DNA of 64,000 bases from positions 14,102,785-14,166,784 of the forward strand of contig CM034103.1 in the NCBI GenBank assembly GCA_019914945.1, given 5' to 3'. The first letter of the stretch is position 1. The number at the start of each line of letters is the position of its first letter. A program made the translations under genes and the position numbers. This stretch comes from Typha latifolia. Taxonomy: Eukaryota; Streptophyta; Magnoliopsida; Poales; Typhaceae. Positions 1 through 11,716 of the stretch are shown piece after piece. The notes beneath the pieces were generated by a model, which saw only the letters and a list, made by a program, of their open reading frames with translations, made no database searches and was not told where the DNA came from.

Positions 1-2
1 AA

Positions 3-1447
3 TTTGTGCCGATATATGAGACCCGTCCCATTAAGAATAACATGTATGGGATGGGTTTTGACCATAGCTTTGGGCTCTGGTTCATGGTTCGATGGCTCAA
101 GCCGGAACTGATGATTGAGAGTGGCGCCTTCAAGGGCCATTCTACATGGGTTTTGCGGCAGGCTATGCCAGAGACTCACATTATATCGCTCTCACCTCGC
201 CACCCGGGGAAGTATTTGAAGAAGGGGCCTGCTTATGTTGATGGGAACTGTACTTATTTTACTGGGAAGGATTTTCTCGATTTTGGGAGTGTAGATTGGG
301 GAAAAGTTATGAAGAAACATGGAATTTCAGATCTTAGCCAGGTGCTTGTATTCTTTGACGACCACCAAAATGAATTGAAAAGGTACTTTAGCCCATTGTA
401 CATATGTTTACATAGATTTATGTTGTCATTCATCACTTGCCACTAACTGATAATCCTTTTACTATAAGTAGAATCTGTTTTAAGTTTTGGTCTTTTTATT
501 TCTCATGTTTGCATGTATAGACTGCGGCAGGCCTTAAAGGCTGGATTTCAGAACCTCATATTTGAGGACAACTATGACACTGGAACTGGAGACCATTATT
601 CCTTAAGGCAGATATGTGATCAGTCTTACATTAGAGGTATGTAGACTTATCCTTCGGTCTTCTGATATTTGAATATTTAATGTTCAATTTAGACATGCAC
701 TTAACTTCATCTTTATCTCCTTTTCATAAGTTTCATTTGTTTCTGCCACTTTCCTTTAGTTTTGTGTTTATCCAAGGAAATAAAAGCTCCTTATCTTGTT
801 GCTTCCCCACTCCTCTGTTGATGTTCTATCCCTATCATCTCCTCAATTTCCTCACTTCCTCTATTGATGTTCTCACTATCCATGTTACACCAGATAATGC
901 AATACTTCGAACAATGTTCAGTTATTCCAGACATTGTTTTTTCTTGAAAGTCCCTTAACATTATTTAGCTCAGAAAGAAAAAGAAAAAAAAAATCAAACT
1001 TCTGGATTGTATTTCTTTTCTCTAGGTGGTGGACACAGCTGCTTTAAAGATAGTGATGAAGCAAGAATAAGGTCAAAGAGGAAAATGTTTTGGGAGAAGG
1101 CTGTGGACATAGATGAATTATGTGGCAAAGGGGATGCTTGGTGGGGCATCAGAGGATACATGCTTGATGATTTTAACCATAGCAATAAAGCAATCACCTA
1201 TGCGGACCATTTTGAGAACAGCAGGCTTTTGGAGTCAATATTGGATATCTACTGGGAGCTCCCTCCAGTGGCTGGTCCCTCCCTTACCCATCAAACGAGA
1301 TATGATCCAGCACGAGCACCTGATCCGATCATTGAAGATGGTCGGTATGGCTTATTTCAAAGGCTTGGTCTAGGAAGATTAGAAGCTTCGGTGTTCAATG
1401 GTTATACTCAGATGGTATATGTCCAGATATCTTCCTCAACCTCCTAA
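3..1447 (+). CDS. Conserved plant protein of unknown function, 5'-truncated by the window edge
   Basis: Three exons are visible: 3-382, 521-636 and 1026-1447. The splice phases agree (2, then 1) and 305 residues are readable. The reading frame is open to the window edge, so the true start lies upstream. The N-terminal half carries a Glu-Ser-Gly-Ala-x-x-Gly-x-Ser stretch (near visible residues 38-46) followed by alternating hydrophobic strands ending in VFFDDH. This resembles the nucleotide-binding fold of SAM-dependent methyltransferase-like proteins, but that is a fold guess. The C-terminal part is rich in Trp and charged residues. The stop at 1445-1447 is reached by reading through a possible donor at about 1413, so a further exon is not excluded. 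I recognise it only as a conserved plant hypothetical protein and assign no function. Confidence 0.7.
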
Positions 1448-2174
1448 CTGTATGCAGAGAAAATTTTGAAGGTAACCATTTTCTAGTGCGTCACATCATG
1501 CCATAAAATATGACATCTGTTTGATCTCTAAGTGTGTTTTGTACCTCACATCATGCCCATAAGGCTTTTTATCTTATGGATTTACATGAATACCAAAATT
1601 TTGGTACTTCGACTTTCTTTTACAAGTTATCTATGCATAAACTGAAGCCTATTGTCAACAGTCTGAAATTATCATGTTCTCCCTTTACCACTGCATTGAT
1701 GCTTGATACGCAAGCAACCATGGGCGAAAAGTTCTTGTGTTTCAGAGGGACATTTTCTGTAACCTTTTCTTTTGGTGAGAGGCTGCCCACATGGGGACAT
1801 ACAAAAAGCTAAAATACCTTTAGTAATTACTTATCTATTTAAATTGGTCTGGTTCCATTGCCTCACATTTAGCTTGTTCCCTCCATCAGTATTACTATTT
1901 TCTCAAGTTTCCACATGTTGAGATCAGTCTTATTTCCTATTTTACTATGAGAAAATAGTTATTGATTTCTTATTTTCTAGGTCCTGTAGCGCAGATGTTT
2001 TAGTGGCAAAATAGCTATGGAGGATTTAATTCATCTTGAGACAGTTTTCTTATAATTTATGAGGAAAAGAACAGTTTACACGCATCTCAATAGTCGAAAT
2101 CAACCATCAAAGGTTGAAACTAATTATGAAGCTGTTCTTACTACTCAGAAGATCTCTTGATTAGTGCCAACAAT
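1448..2174. other. Intergenic, convergent 3' flanks
   Basis: This separates the end of the first gene (+) from the end of the gulonolactone oxidase gene (-), so it should hold both 3' UTRs. It is AT-rich. I see no further coding signal and no repeat. Confidence 0.6.
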
Positions 2175-4378
2175 CTAAATCAGAAAACTACCATCCTTAG
2201 TAAATCTGCAGACCCTAGCTTCTTTGAATACAAGACCTGGCTTGCACAAATACCCTTGGCTAGGACTGCAATGCCTATCATCGGAACAGATGCACAGTCC
2301 TTCCAATGCACATTTATCATCTTTCGCCGTTTCCTTCCCGAAGAATACCTCGTCCGACGACGGACTGCTAAACATGCCTAGAGGATCCAGTTGCTTACTT
2401 GCCATGATGAATTTGTTCAGATTTGCATACTTTTGCTGCACACCTAAGAAAGCAACCTTTCTGTTCTTTCCCCAGTGAGGTTTAGCTCCATATTTGAAGA
2501 ATGCCATCTGTTCCACCTCTTCCCAGACATCCTGGTTCAGCCTAGGCGTTGAAGGATCGTCAGATCTATAGTAGTTAAAATCCAGGACTACAGAATCCTC
2601 AGACTGACCAAGGTATGCTTCTGAGCTCTTGATAAACCGAATCAAGAACCCGTTGTAGATATCTGTGCCGCAGAAATTCTCTGGCTGGAGGTCCCTTAGT
2701 TTCTTAACATCAAGAATGAAGTTTTTGAAAACTGAGACAGGAAAAATTGCTGTGGTCTCATAGAAGAACAGTCCTTTGATTCTGGGATCCCAGGCACACA
2801 TACTTAGTCTGCTTGATGGTGGTGAGTGTAGACAGGAACCTGAGGTCTGCATCTTGCCCTGACGACCTAATACCGGATAGCCGGTAAAAATCACACTATT
2901 TTTCAAGCCATTGCCGATTAACTCCTTGTACCATATCTCTACACTTGCCATACTGCATTTCCCACGGATGTTTCTCGATTTCTCTAGTGCCTTTTCTGCA
3001 ACAAATTGAGAAAAGTCATTTTGATTTGCTTAAAATTCAGAATACTGTGAATTGCAAGAGGGGTGATATACTGTAAGTAGTAGCTACTTTTCTTCTTTTT
3101 TATGTTCATATCACGCTGTTGTAATCAGAAGCAGGTAGTTGCCGTCGAGATATTTGTAATTATGCATTTATACTCCACTGAGAGTATTGAGAGCAAAGTT
3201 GTAAATACTAGTCTTCGAGCTTAACTTTCGAAAGGAAGGCGATAAAAAGGAAAGCATCTATCGGAAAAAGACAGTGGTACCTGAAGCTCTCACTGCAGTT
3301 GATAGCAAGATGGGATTCGATTGGAATCCAAGGAAGTCATTCATCCCATCTCCAGGACTGTTCAAGGGAACTCGATCATCGTACCTGTACACCGCTTTAT
3401 GCTGCGAGGGGTACCAGGTGATGTCTCCGAACTCATGGTTCTGAGCATGGCCAACGTACTCCTCTTCAAAGTGTGCATCATCTTGGAAACTATAGGTTAT
3501 GCTTCTCTTGAATTGTTCTTCCAGTGAGATTGTCACCTAATTCACAGCCTAGCTTTAATTAGTGTTAAAACTTAATAACAATAACAACCATCCAAACTTT
3601 GTTTGGAGAGACATAAAACTCGCCTTAGATATGACCCCAAGTAGACCTAAAGACACCAGGGCTGCATTAAACAATGGATCTCCGGGTTGCAATCTAATGA
3701 TCTTTGCATACCCTTCTGCTTCGCCAGCAGGAACCACCATGCTAAGGCCCACCACATGGTCATGCACTGCTCCTCCTCTACCCCACCATGAGCTCCCATG
3801 TGAGCCAGTGCTCACTAACCCACCAATGCTGACCCCCTCCCAGTACGGCGCCGCCACCAAACTCAGTCCGGCCGCCTCCACCGCGTCGATGAGCTCTCGA
3901 AGCCCTACACCAGAGTCCACCATCACCGTTCGATCAACCGGGTTGACTTTTATACCCCTGGCGTCCATTTGAACCCGTAAAAGTTAAAAATCACCGTTCT
4001 TTAACTGACTTAAACTTTTAGACTTAAGTTTTACCTGTTGTATTTCTCTGTACTTATCAGGATCGAGTTCTCTGTTGGTGGGCATGCAAGCTTGGGTATT
4101 GTGTGGGAGAATCCACTCACCACCTTGGCCTTCAACCTCTTCTGGCTTGCCATGGCCACCGCCGACCGGAGCTCCTCCTCGGTTGTCGGGTAGATGACCG
4201 ATCGGACCAGGCACTCCTTCCGATCACCCCACGCGCCGTATGCGTTGGAGAGCACGCAGCCCGTTCCGTTGCATCGGATGGGCGAAGCCGGCGGTACTGC
4301 ATCTATTGTTGTTGGATTCAGTGAGAGAACAACAACAACAACAAGGGAGTATTGGAGAAGGACTACGATGGATGCCAT
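2175..4378 (-). CDS. L-gulonolactone oxidase-like FAD-dependent oxidoreductase (GULLO family)
   Basis: Four exons on the minus strand: 4378-4035, 3957-3624, 3536-3281 and 2995-2175. They join in frame to 584 residues, the usual GULLO size. The first about 27 residues are a hydrophobic signal peptide, so the enzyme should be secreted or enter the secretory pathway. Exon 2 encodes the PCMH-type FAD-binding core, with a GGLVSTGSHGSS motif. Exons 3-4 give the sugar-lactone oxidase domain, and the Cys-rich tail (CICSDDRHCSPSQGYLC) is typical of plant GULLOs. The family oxidises L-gulono- or galactono-1,4-lactone towards ascorbate, though many plant members have weak activity. Intron 1 is only 77 bp. 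Its acceptor is the AG at 3959-3958, because the upstream ATG at 3968 does not join in phase. Intron 2 appears to start with GC rather than GT (3623-3622). Confidence 0.9.
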
Positions 4379-4480
4379 TGGATTGGCAAGGTTGCTAGAA
4401 TGAAATTTAAAGCATTAAAGAGAGGGGAGGGTGTTCTTCCCTCTTGGTTTGCAATTATTGCTGCTTGGCCTTTGGACATA

Positions 4481-4495
4481 TATAAATATAATCCT
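4481..4495 (-). promoter_or_regulatory. Candidate TATA element for the GULLO gene
   Basis: Read on the minus strand, a TATTTATATA-like stretch lies about 105-115 bp before the ATG at 4378. That spacing suits a TATA box with a leader of about 80 bp. It is inferred from position only. Confidence 0.35.
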
Positions 4496-6000
4496 TGTAT
4501 TCATACTAGGGATCAGTCACTACTGGCAACTGATTTTCTCGATGTGTCTCTTTGTTTGTGGTGGTCGTTACTATCCTCGAGATTGGAATACTCTCTGCCA
4601 ACTGACATAGTATTATTTCACGTAAAGTTGCCCTTTTCACAACTCATGACTTGGCGCTAGTGGAAGACTTTGCTTGAATATTATTGGTCAGAATTAAGAG
4701 TTGAAATAGTTTGTCAAAATCTAGATCCACAAACGCAATAATTAATTCAGAACATTATAGGCAGCAATTTGATGGTAGAATAATATTAGAGTAGATCTAA
4801 ATATGTATCTGATTTGACCTATAAATGATATGAAGATGATCAATTATCTAATCCATGATGGCTTTCATCTTTCATTACTGCTTGGCATTTTGTATGATGC
4901 TTCAAGCTTGCTTCATTGTTTGAGTAAAGCATGCTTTGAGGGAGTGTATGAGTAAAGCATGTTGCAGTGCTCTTTTGTTAGGTGATGACTTGATGAATTG
5001 TAACAGAGATAGATGCAATTAAGTGTGCAATTAACCATCTATGGCTCAAACTAAATAATAATTATTAGATTTTTTTTAATCCAAAACTAATAGTACAAAT
5101 GACTAAAAATTATTTCTACCATCATTGTATATTTAATTCTTCCCATTTCCGTTAGCAATTGTCTACCTATTGCAATTTGATCTTAGACCATAGTAGATTA
5201 AGTGCTGAAGTTTAGCATATATGGGTCAATCCATATAAGGATAAACTGTAATTTATCCAAAAATTAAATTATAAAATTAACTCAAAGAGGCAAGTCAACA
5301 TGTTTAGGAAGAAATGCCTCCGACTATGGACTCCAAGAATTCCATAACGGAGACTTTCCTACACACGCTAGAATTCCAAGTTTGCTGTGCTTCCATAACA
5401 TATTCTTGCAAATTAATTCCCTATGAAAAACTACTGTAGAGATGATTTTAAATAGAGAGCAGGCAGAGCAAGAGGGAATAAGAGGATGTGCAAGTTGTTT
5501 GAGATGTCCGCAAAAGGTACAGAGTTGCCAGGTGATGTGATATGTACTTAAGGTTTAGATCAGGTGGATTAAGTGCTTAACTTGGGTCACTGACGTCTAA
5601 TGTTAGAAGTTAAAAGTTACGACCAAAGGTTTTGAAAACAGTGCCAACCTATACGCCATGAAATCTACAACTCATTCTACGGTGCTTCATCTCAAGTCAC
5701 ACTCAAATGACTAAAAAGAAAAGAAAAGAAAAAAAAAATTCTTTTGAACGTAGAGTCCCAAGTCTAACAGGGAGATATGACTGCAGAGAAATCTTCCCAT
5801 CCCAAAGAAAACAAGGTACCACATCCCAAAGTAACATTGATACTGATGGCTAGATTCCACGAGCAAAACCTTTGAACATTTCCTTCAAGCTTTACAAGGC
5901 CACTTTTTGGAGCAAGTTTGCAAGGCAACTAACGAAAGAACCATGTGTCAGCACATTAGAGTGGGTTAAAAAGCTCTAAGAGAAGGTACTGCCAGAAGAG

Positions 6001-6032
6001 AGGAGGAGGAGGAGGAGGAGGAGGAGGAGGAG
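6001..6032. repeat. (AGG)n microsatellite
   Basis: About ten uninterrupted AGG units, followed by degenerate purine-rich sequence to about 6050. Confidence 0.9.
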
Positions 6033-6442
6033 AAGGGGAGGGGGTGGGGGACCATCCGTAACGTAGTTCGACAGCACCCAGAGGCTCACTCACCTCTCAT
6101 CACATGGCCTGGAGCCCATGTGTCAGCACAAGTGTGTGTGTGTGTTTATGTGCATTGTAATGCTTTTTTCTTTTTATTTTATTTTATCTTTTCTTTTTCT
6201 GAAAAAGAAAAAGGATAAAAGTTGGCCGAGAAATACCACATCACTGGTTGCTATCTGCTATTTATATTGATTAGGTGAAAAGTTGAGGTACGTGTTCCTT
6301 TTCACCGAATTGGAAAGTTTATGAGTTATTGGAGTGTAATAATTCAGCTCGGCTCTTATTGCCATTGCTCTCCGAGTAGACGACCTTGCTTGTTGCCCCG
6401 TTTCACATTTTAGCCACGAAAATCTTGACTTTCTCTTGTCTC

Positions 6443-6479
6443 ACTCTCCCCTCTCCCCTCTCCCCTCTCCCCTCTCCCT
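6443..6479. repeat. (CTCTCCC)n minisatellite
   Basis: About five tandem copies of a 7-bp CTCTCCC unit. Confidence 0.85.
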
Positions 6480-7268
6480 ATCCTATTCCTATGGTCTCGG
6501 TGTTGTTATTTATTTATTTATTTTTATTAAAGAAGATTAAACTAGCATTGAAACCAGCCAAAGTCTGTAAAATATTACAGCCCAGTGTCCCGGGAGTATG
6601 GAATCTTTAAAGTCTATCCTTTTAACAAAATGGACTGAAGAAATTTATTACTGTTACACAATTTGACTAAACAGTTTGCAACTTAATTAACCTCTCTAAA
6701 TATGAATTAGTTATGTATTAGGAAATTCTTCAATAAGGTTGCTGATATTCTAGTGAGGTAAATCGCCCTCCCAAACTTATTAGTTGGATTATAAGAGGGG
6801 TTTTTGGTGTTATTCTCTTAGGGCTTTAAGATCTGAGGCTTAAAAAAGCATGAAAACATAAAAAGATAGTGGAGTATCGGAGACATTTTTATTCTTGTAC
6901 CTTGTTTTGAAGAAATTTTCTTTATTTAAACAATCACCTATAATTATATATTATGCTCCGTTGAGTGTAGAAAAATCAAGCTTAAGGTAGTATCGATTCG
7001 ATTGAAATGTCTTTTAAGTCTAGTGACAGAGCCAAGTTCCTTTGACTCATATGATATCACAGTGTAACAAATGTTGCATTACTGTAAGCATATTTTCTTT
7101 TCCACGTCAGAAATACTGACGTTATCGCCATAATAAATGCTTCCGGCACCCAAAAGAAGCAACGCAGGACTGTGCCTCTTTTCCTTCTCTTTCATGCAAC
7201 CACATGCAACCACACTTTATGCAAGACTCACACACCAAGTACACTCCACCCCCACCCCCACCCCCTTC

Positions 7269-7277
7269 TTTATAACA
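7269..7277 (+). promoter_or_regulatory. Candidate TATA element upstream of the ARM-repeat gene
   Basis: A TTTATAACA stretch lies about 145 bp before the ATG at 7421. It is followed by a CT-rich leader (7300-7350) of the kind common in plant 5' UTRs. Assigned by position only. Confidence 0.3.
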
Positions 7278-7420
7278 CTCTTCCACCACCCACCTCTGCC
7301 ACTCCTCTCCTCTCTTCTCCTCTCCTCTCCTCTCACTCTCACTCTCCTCATTGTCTTCTTTTACTACCCAGAGATACCCATCCCAAATTACCAGATTGCC
7401 CCTCGGCCGTCTCCGCCGCG

Positions 7421-8621
7421 ATGAACCGCACCCCGCACCCCAAGCTAAAGCCGCCGCCGCGGGCTCTCTTCTCCTGCGGCATCTTCCGCAACTGCACTCA
7501 ATCTGCCCTCAGTCCCACCTACCCATCCAGCCCCGACGCCACCGCCGTGCTACCCCCGCCGTCTCCGCCTCCCTCGGCCGCTCCGCAGCCGTTGCCGGCG
7601 ACTCCTCCACCGCCCACTTCCTCCGACCCGCCTCCCCAAACTGACCAAGAGCGCCCTCTTCCGTCTTCGTCATCGTCCTCCTCCTCTTCCTCCACCTCCC
7701 AGAGCTTTACGCAATGGCGCTTCCCTCTCCACCACCCACAGCAGCAGAAGCCACCGGATCCGTCGCCGTCTCCGGCTACGGCAGCGCCACCCTCCGACCC
7801 AGGTGATCTCTCCGACGTGTTCCACGCCGCGGAGCTCCAGTTCGCAGCCGATGAGCGCCTCGTCGCCCTCCGGCTACTCGAGCGGGCGCTCGCCGGCGAC
7901 CCGCCGCACCCATGCGGCGGCCTCCCGCGCCCGGTGATGGACGGGATCGTGGCGTCGCTGCGGGACCCGGCGGCGGCTCGGGCGGCCGCGAAGGTGTTGC
8001 TGGCCGTGCTGCTGCAGGCGGAGGGAAATCGAAGGGCGGCGGTGGAGGCGGGGGCGGCAATCGCGGCAGTGGAGGCAGTGGCTTCGTCTGGGCCGGCTGG
8101 GGCGACGGCGGAGCGGGCATTGGCCGCGCTGGAGCTACTATGCACGGTGCCGGAGGGGGCGGCGGAGGTCAGGGCGCACGAGGTGACGGCAGCAGCACTG
8201 GCGAGGGCGGCGGAGGGGATGGCGGGGAGGGGGAGGGAGTGTGCGATCGGGGTGATGGCGGCCATCTACAGCGGCAGCGGTGGGGAGGTGTGAACATTTT
8301 ATATAACAAGATAGTTCTAGATTTATCAACTCCTCTTACATTGGATAATTCTACCAAAAATACTTAAATTATATTTTATTTATCACACACATATGTATAT
8401 ATAATACATAGAAATAATATATAGAGGTATTCTTTAAGGCTTCTTTTAATATATTTTAGCAGGATAGGACGGCGCCACCGTCCGAGGTGGCGAGGGCGGT
8501 GGTAGCGGCGATGCAGGGAGAGTGCAGCGCGAGGGGGAGGAGGAAGGGGGCCCAGCTTCTCCTTGCGTTGCAGGAGAGCGGCCAGCTGGATCTGGCGTGG
8601 GACGGGATTGGTGGGTGCTAA
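7421..8621 (+). CDS. ARM-repeat-like protein with Pro/Ser-rich N-terminus
   Basis: Two exons, 7421-8287 and 8463-8621, join in phase 0 to give 341 residues. The start is the first ATG after the CT-rich leader and begins MNRTPHPKLKPPP. Residues about 35-130 are low-complexity Pro and Ser (including an 11-residue Ser-rich run) and are probably disordered. From about residue 135 the sequence becomes Ala/Leu-rich amphipathic helices (AAELQFAADERLVALRLLERAL and on) that look like armadillo-type repeats. No U-box is visible. Exons are very GC-rich while the 175-bp intron is AT-rich. It resembles plant 'ARM repeat superfamily' proteins of unknown role, so a helical scaffold is all I can infer. Reading through the intron would stop at 8291-8293. 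Confidence 0.75.
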
Positions 8622-9279
8622 ACTGTTCATTCGTGGGTGCCTAATTTGGTGTATTTTGAGGAGGAGTTTGTTGGTGTTGTTGTTGGTGTTGGTGTTGGTG
8701 TTGATGGTCTCGTCGGTTCGTGCTACGATTTCTGAGGACGGTGCTGCAGGTGGCGATCCCACAGCAGGGGGAGAGTGGATCGTAATTGACGTCTGATTAC
8801 AATCACGTGGTGGAGAGTGGATGACTGTAAAGTGTGTTCGTTGGTGTTACGGAAAGAGATCATGTTTGCAGTAGCCGTTTGATCATCATCTGACGATGGG
8901 CAGTTCTTTCTACTGTTTGTTGTGGTCCCCTGTTTCATTGAGGAAATAATTATCTTCGCTTTCGTATCTTCTAATCGTGTGGTTAACTTAGGCTTATTAA
9001 GTCTCCCTCATTGTTGTGTACTGTAACTAATAGGAATTAGTCGCAGCATGATGCCTTTTCTACTAATCTGCCATTGATAACGGTAATCATAAAAATACAA
9101 ATCTTTTTCATAAACGGGAGTAAGACTTTCTCGGTCTTGGGCACTGATCTTTTTAGGCCCAATAGGCCGTTCCTAGTTTTGGGTTCTTGGCCCGATTTAG
9201 TAGGGAGTAAGGTTTTGGGAGATGGTTATCACGTCTTATTCATCTATTAATTTATTAATTTTTTATTTTAATTTAATGA
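8622..9279. other. Intergenic, 3' flank of ARM gene to tRNA
   Basis: A GTTGTTG-rich 3' UTR-like stretch (8640-8710) is followed by unremarkable sequence. No coding region is supported. Confidence 0.5.
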
Positions 9280-9361
9280 GTCGATATGTCCGAGTGGTTA
9301 AGGAGACAGACTCGAAATCTGTTGGGCTTTGCCTGCGCAGGTTCGAATCCTGCTGTCGACG
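9280..9361 (+). tRNA. trnS-CGA: tRNA-Ser (anticodon CGA)
   Basis: The 82-nt sequence folds as a class II tRNA. The acceptor stem GTCGATA pairs with TGTCGAC (one G-T wobble), with G as discriminator base. The anticodon stem ACAGA/TCTGT encloses loop CTCGAAA, giving anticodon CGA, which reads UCG codons. A long variable arm follows, as expected for tRNA-Ser. The T-arm GCAGG-TTCGAAT-CCTGC contains the B box. The 3' flank has T runs from 9367 onward that can act as a Pol III terminator. No intron. Confidence 0.95.
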
Positions 9362-10002
9362 AAGAAATTTTTATTTTTACATTTATATATATTGTTCTGA
9401 TTATTTTCTTATAAATTTCTCTCTTAACTATTTCATACATGATATGCTAATTCTACCTCTAGAAACAATTAATCTTGCTTTCCAGTTAAACTGCAATTAA
9501 GAACTTTCATCTGGTACACTTCTCCACTTTTCATACTACTAGGTATTAGTGTCTACTCCTTTTTTTTTTTTTTTTAAAAGTAAATTAAATTACAAAGGAA
9601 TAAGACTATGCTCACAAAGTCACAAGGCAAGGTATTTTCTCTTTAATTTAATTTTTAATCTCACCTTTTCCTCTGTCTAAATCGATCCATTAGTACTGTT
9701 TGCAGCTTTATCTTCGCCAAACCATTTAGATGAAGAACCTTTCTGTTAAAGGTTTCGTGTGACGGAGGTAACAAAGCTTGAGTGACTAAGAATATATTGC
9801 AGAGTTACTGTACACCCTCTGTTCTTATAAATGCTTCATCATCTAATCTATATACTTGAATTCCTTGTCTAGAGTTGCAGGTTTCTGGCCACATGGGTCA
9901 TAACCATCTCCTAGAGAATGAGTGCATGTCACTCTATCCCTTGTATATAAGTAATATCTATCTCTATCTCTCTAGATCTCTCAATTTTACTTTGCCTCTG
10001 GA
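9362..10002. other. Intergenic, tRNA to small ORF
   Basis: AT-rich, with a poly-T run near 9560-9576. The only signal noted is a TATA-like element at the far end. Confidence 0.5.
9944..9953 (+). promoter_or_regulatory. Candidate TATA box upstream of the small membrane ORF
   Basis: TGTATATAAG lies about 50-60 bp before the ATG at 10003, a normal TATA-to-start distance for a gene with a short leader. Its position supports transcription of the ORF. Confidence 0.4.
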
Positions 10003-10371
10003 ATGATGGTGCCCAACTTGGATCTCCTCCTCCTAACCATCCTCCATGGCTCTCTCATCTCTTCCATCCTCCTCCTAAGCATCTCAGTTCTCTTCCTATG
10101 GCTCCTCATGGCGTTCTCGCTTGTGCTCTTAATGCTCGTATCCTATGACATCCATGAAGGTTTACAGTCCGTCGCTTGGCTAGTGGACACCCTTAAGGTG
10201 AACCTGGAGCTCGGTGCTGTGATCGTTATTTGCATGGTAATAGGGCGAGCTATCAGCACAGTCTTAAATCTAAGATCCATGCTCGATTTTGTGGTTTCCA
10301 GGATTGGGGTAAGGGCGAGGCACTGGCTAGATCAGCTAAAGAATCTGACTTTGATATCGGCATCTCAATAA
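10003..10371 (+). CDS. Possible small integral membrane protein, unrecognised
   Basis: A single-exon ORF of 122 codons with start codons at 10003 and 10006. Residues about 8-47 are almost entirely Leu, Ile, Val, Ser and Phe, enough for one long or two short membrane helices. A second hydrophobic segment spans about 70-90 (LELGAVIVICMVIGRAI). The tail is amphipathic and basic. Early codons often end in C, unlike the surrounding AT-rich DNA, which favours real coding. I do not recognise a family. It could be a lineage-specific gene or a chance ORF; transcript evidence would decide. Confidence 0.4.
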   Translation: MMVPNLDLLLLTILHGSLISSILLLSISVLFLWLLMAFSLVLLMLVSYDIHEGLQSVAWLVDTLKVNLELGAVIVICMVIGRAISTVLNLRSMLDFVVSRIGVRARHWLDQLKNLTLISASQ

Positions 10372-10752
10372 TACTAGAATCTTTCAATTAAAGAGCTTAT
10401 CATTGAAGAACAACAATGTGAACGTCCAACTATATATCACACCATTGGAGGGATGCCTTAGTTCATGCTGTGATGATAAGTAGCTGCTTTAAAGAAACCT
10501 TGCTCGCTAGCAATTCAAATTCTTCAAGGCATTTTGTTACTATAAAATCTCTTTTCTTATACTATCGTCTTTCTTCTTTTCTTTTTTTTTCCTTCTCTGG
10601 CTAAGACATAGATTAAAGAAAATCCTATGTCTTGTTGCTGATTTGTTGTGATTAGTGAGGGCCTTCTTGAACTTCTAAGAGTACATAGCATGGCTAACCA
10701 ACAGTAGAAAGTGAGACATAACATGGATGACTAATCCCACGGTATAGAAGTC

Positions 10753-10755
<3 letters not shown>

Positions 10756-10838
<83 letters not shown>
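10756..10838. repeat. (AT)n microsatellite, about 41 units
   Basis: An uninterrupted 83-bp AT dinucleotide run. A perfect run this long is likely polymorphic and can extrude a cruciform. Confidence 0.95.
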
Positions 10839-10841
<3 letters not shown>

Positions 10842-11716
10842 TTAAAATATCTGGTGAAGAAGCTATAACTATGTATTAGAATCTTATATTAGAAGTAATG
10901 TTATTGTTCTTTTTTAATAAAGATTTAAGGTGAGACGTCTTGACTGATGAGTTGACGTAGTTTATTTATCTTATTTAATTTTTAAAGAAAACGTCTGTGC
11001 CAATATCACTCTTATGACGTCCTTTATAATTTCACTCTCACCCAGAAATTTAGGATTGAAGAGCAGTCACGCATGCCTTTGGTGGAGCCACTCTGCACAC
11101 AGATGTTCTTTTCTCCGTGCTTTGACACAATCTTCTCACCAACTCCTCACAAATTCTAAACTAATCTAACAAAAATATTCCAATGGAGGGAAATGGGAGG
11201 GCGTTCATGGAAAGAGGCAGATCGATGCTGAAGACATCTTTGGGGAAGAGAAAGAGAGCGAATTCCTTATGTTAGGATGAAACAAAGTATTGCATATAAC
11301 TAGAGAGAGGAAGAGAGTACCTGAAGACAGAGCTTAAAACTTATATTAAATCAATAGTAATCGCGCCGTGAGATGATAATGAGCAAATTGCGATAGGAAT
11401 CACTTCTTTATCCTGATCCGCGAAGCTATTATGCCTGTGAAGAATAAAGCAATGGTTTTAGATGCTCTTTGTCTAATCTCCATTGTAAAAATATAAATTC
11501 TATTCTTACGACAACTAATACCCTTTTTTTTCTCAACTAAAAAAGAAAAAGGAGGAGGAGGAGGAGAGATGAGCAGGTTAGTTAGTATGTAATATGGATG
11601 ACAGACGAATGATGCATGCTATGACGCATTAACTCTAGGTAAATATGATTAGATCAACAGTAGATGGGCGGATTAGGGGGGAAAAAAAAAAAGGTACACG
11701 ATGACCATTTGGTTGA

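Larger units (their letters stand above)
4379..7420. other. Intergenic region with simple repeats
   Basis: This lies between the divergent GULLO (-) and ARM-repeat (+) genes. It is mostly AT-rich with no coding ORF I can support. It contains an AGG microsatellite, a short GT run near 6131-6144 and a CTCTCCC minisatellite. Pyrimidine-rich leader sequence of the ARM gene begins near 7300. Confidence 0.6.

Noticed and set aside
7519..8265. Long minus-strand frame opposite the ARM-repeat exon
   Set aside because: It is the mirror of a GC-rich coding exon with few stop codons. The product is low-complexity Ala/Ser/Gly, and the plus strand has the splice signals and conserved start.
10756..10838. 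AT run as a replication origin or matrix attachment site
   Set aside because: A simple dinucleotide repeat alone does not support either call.
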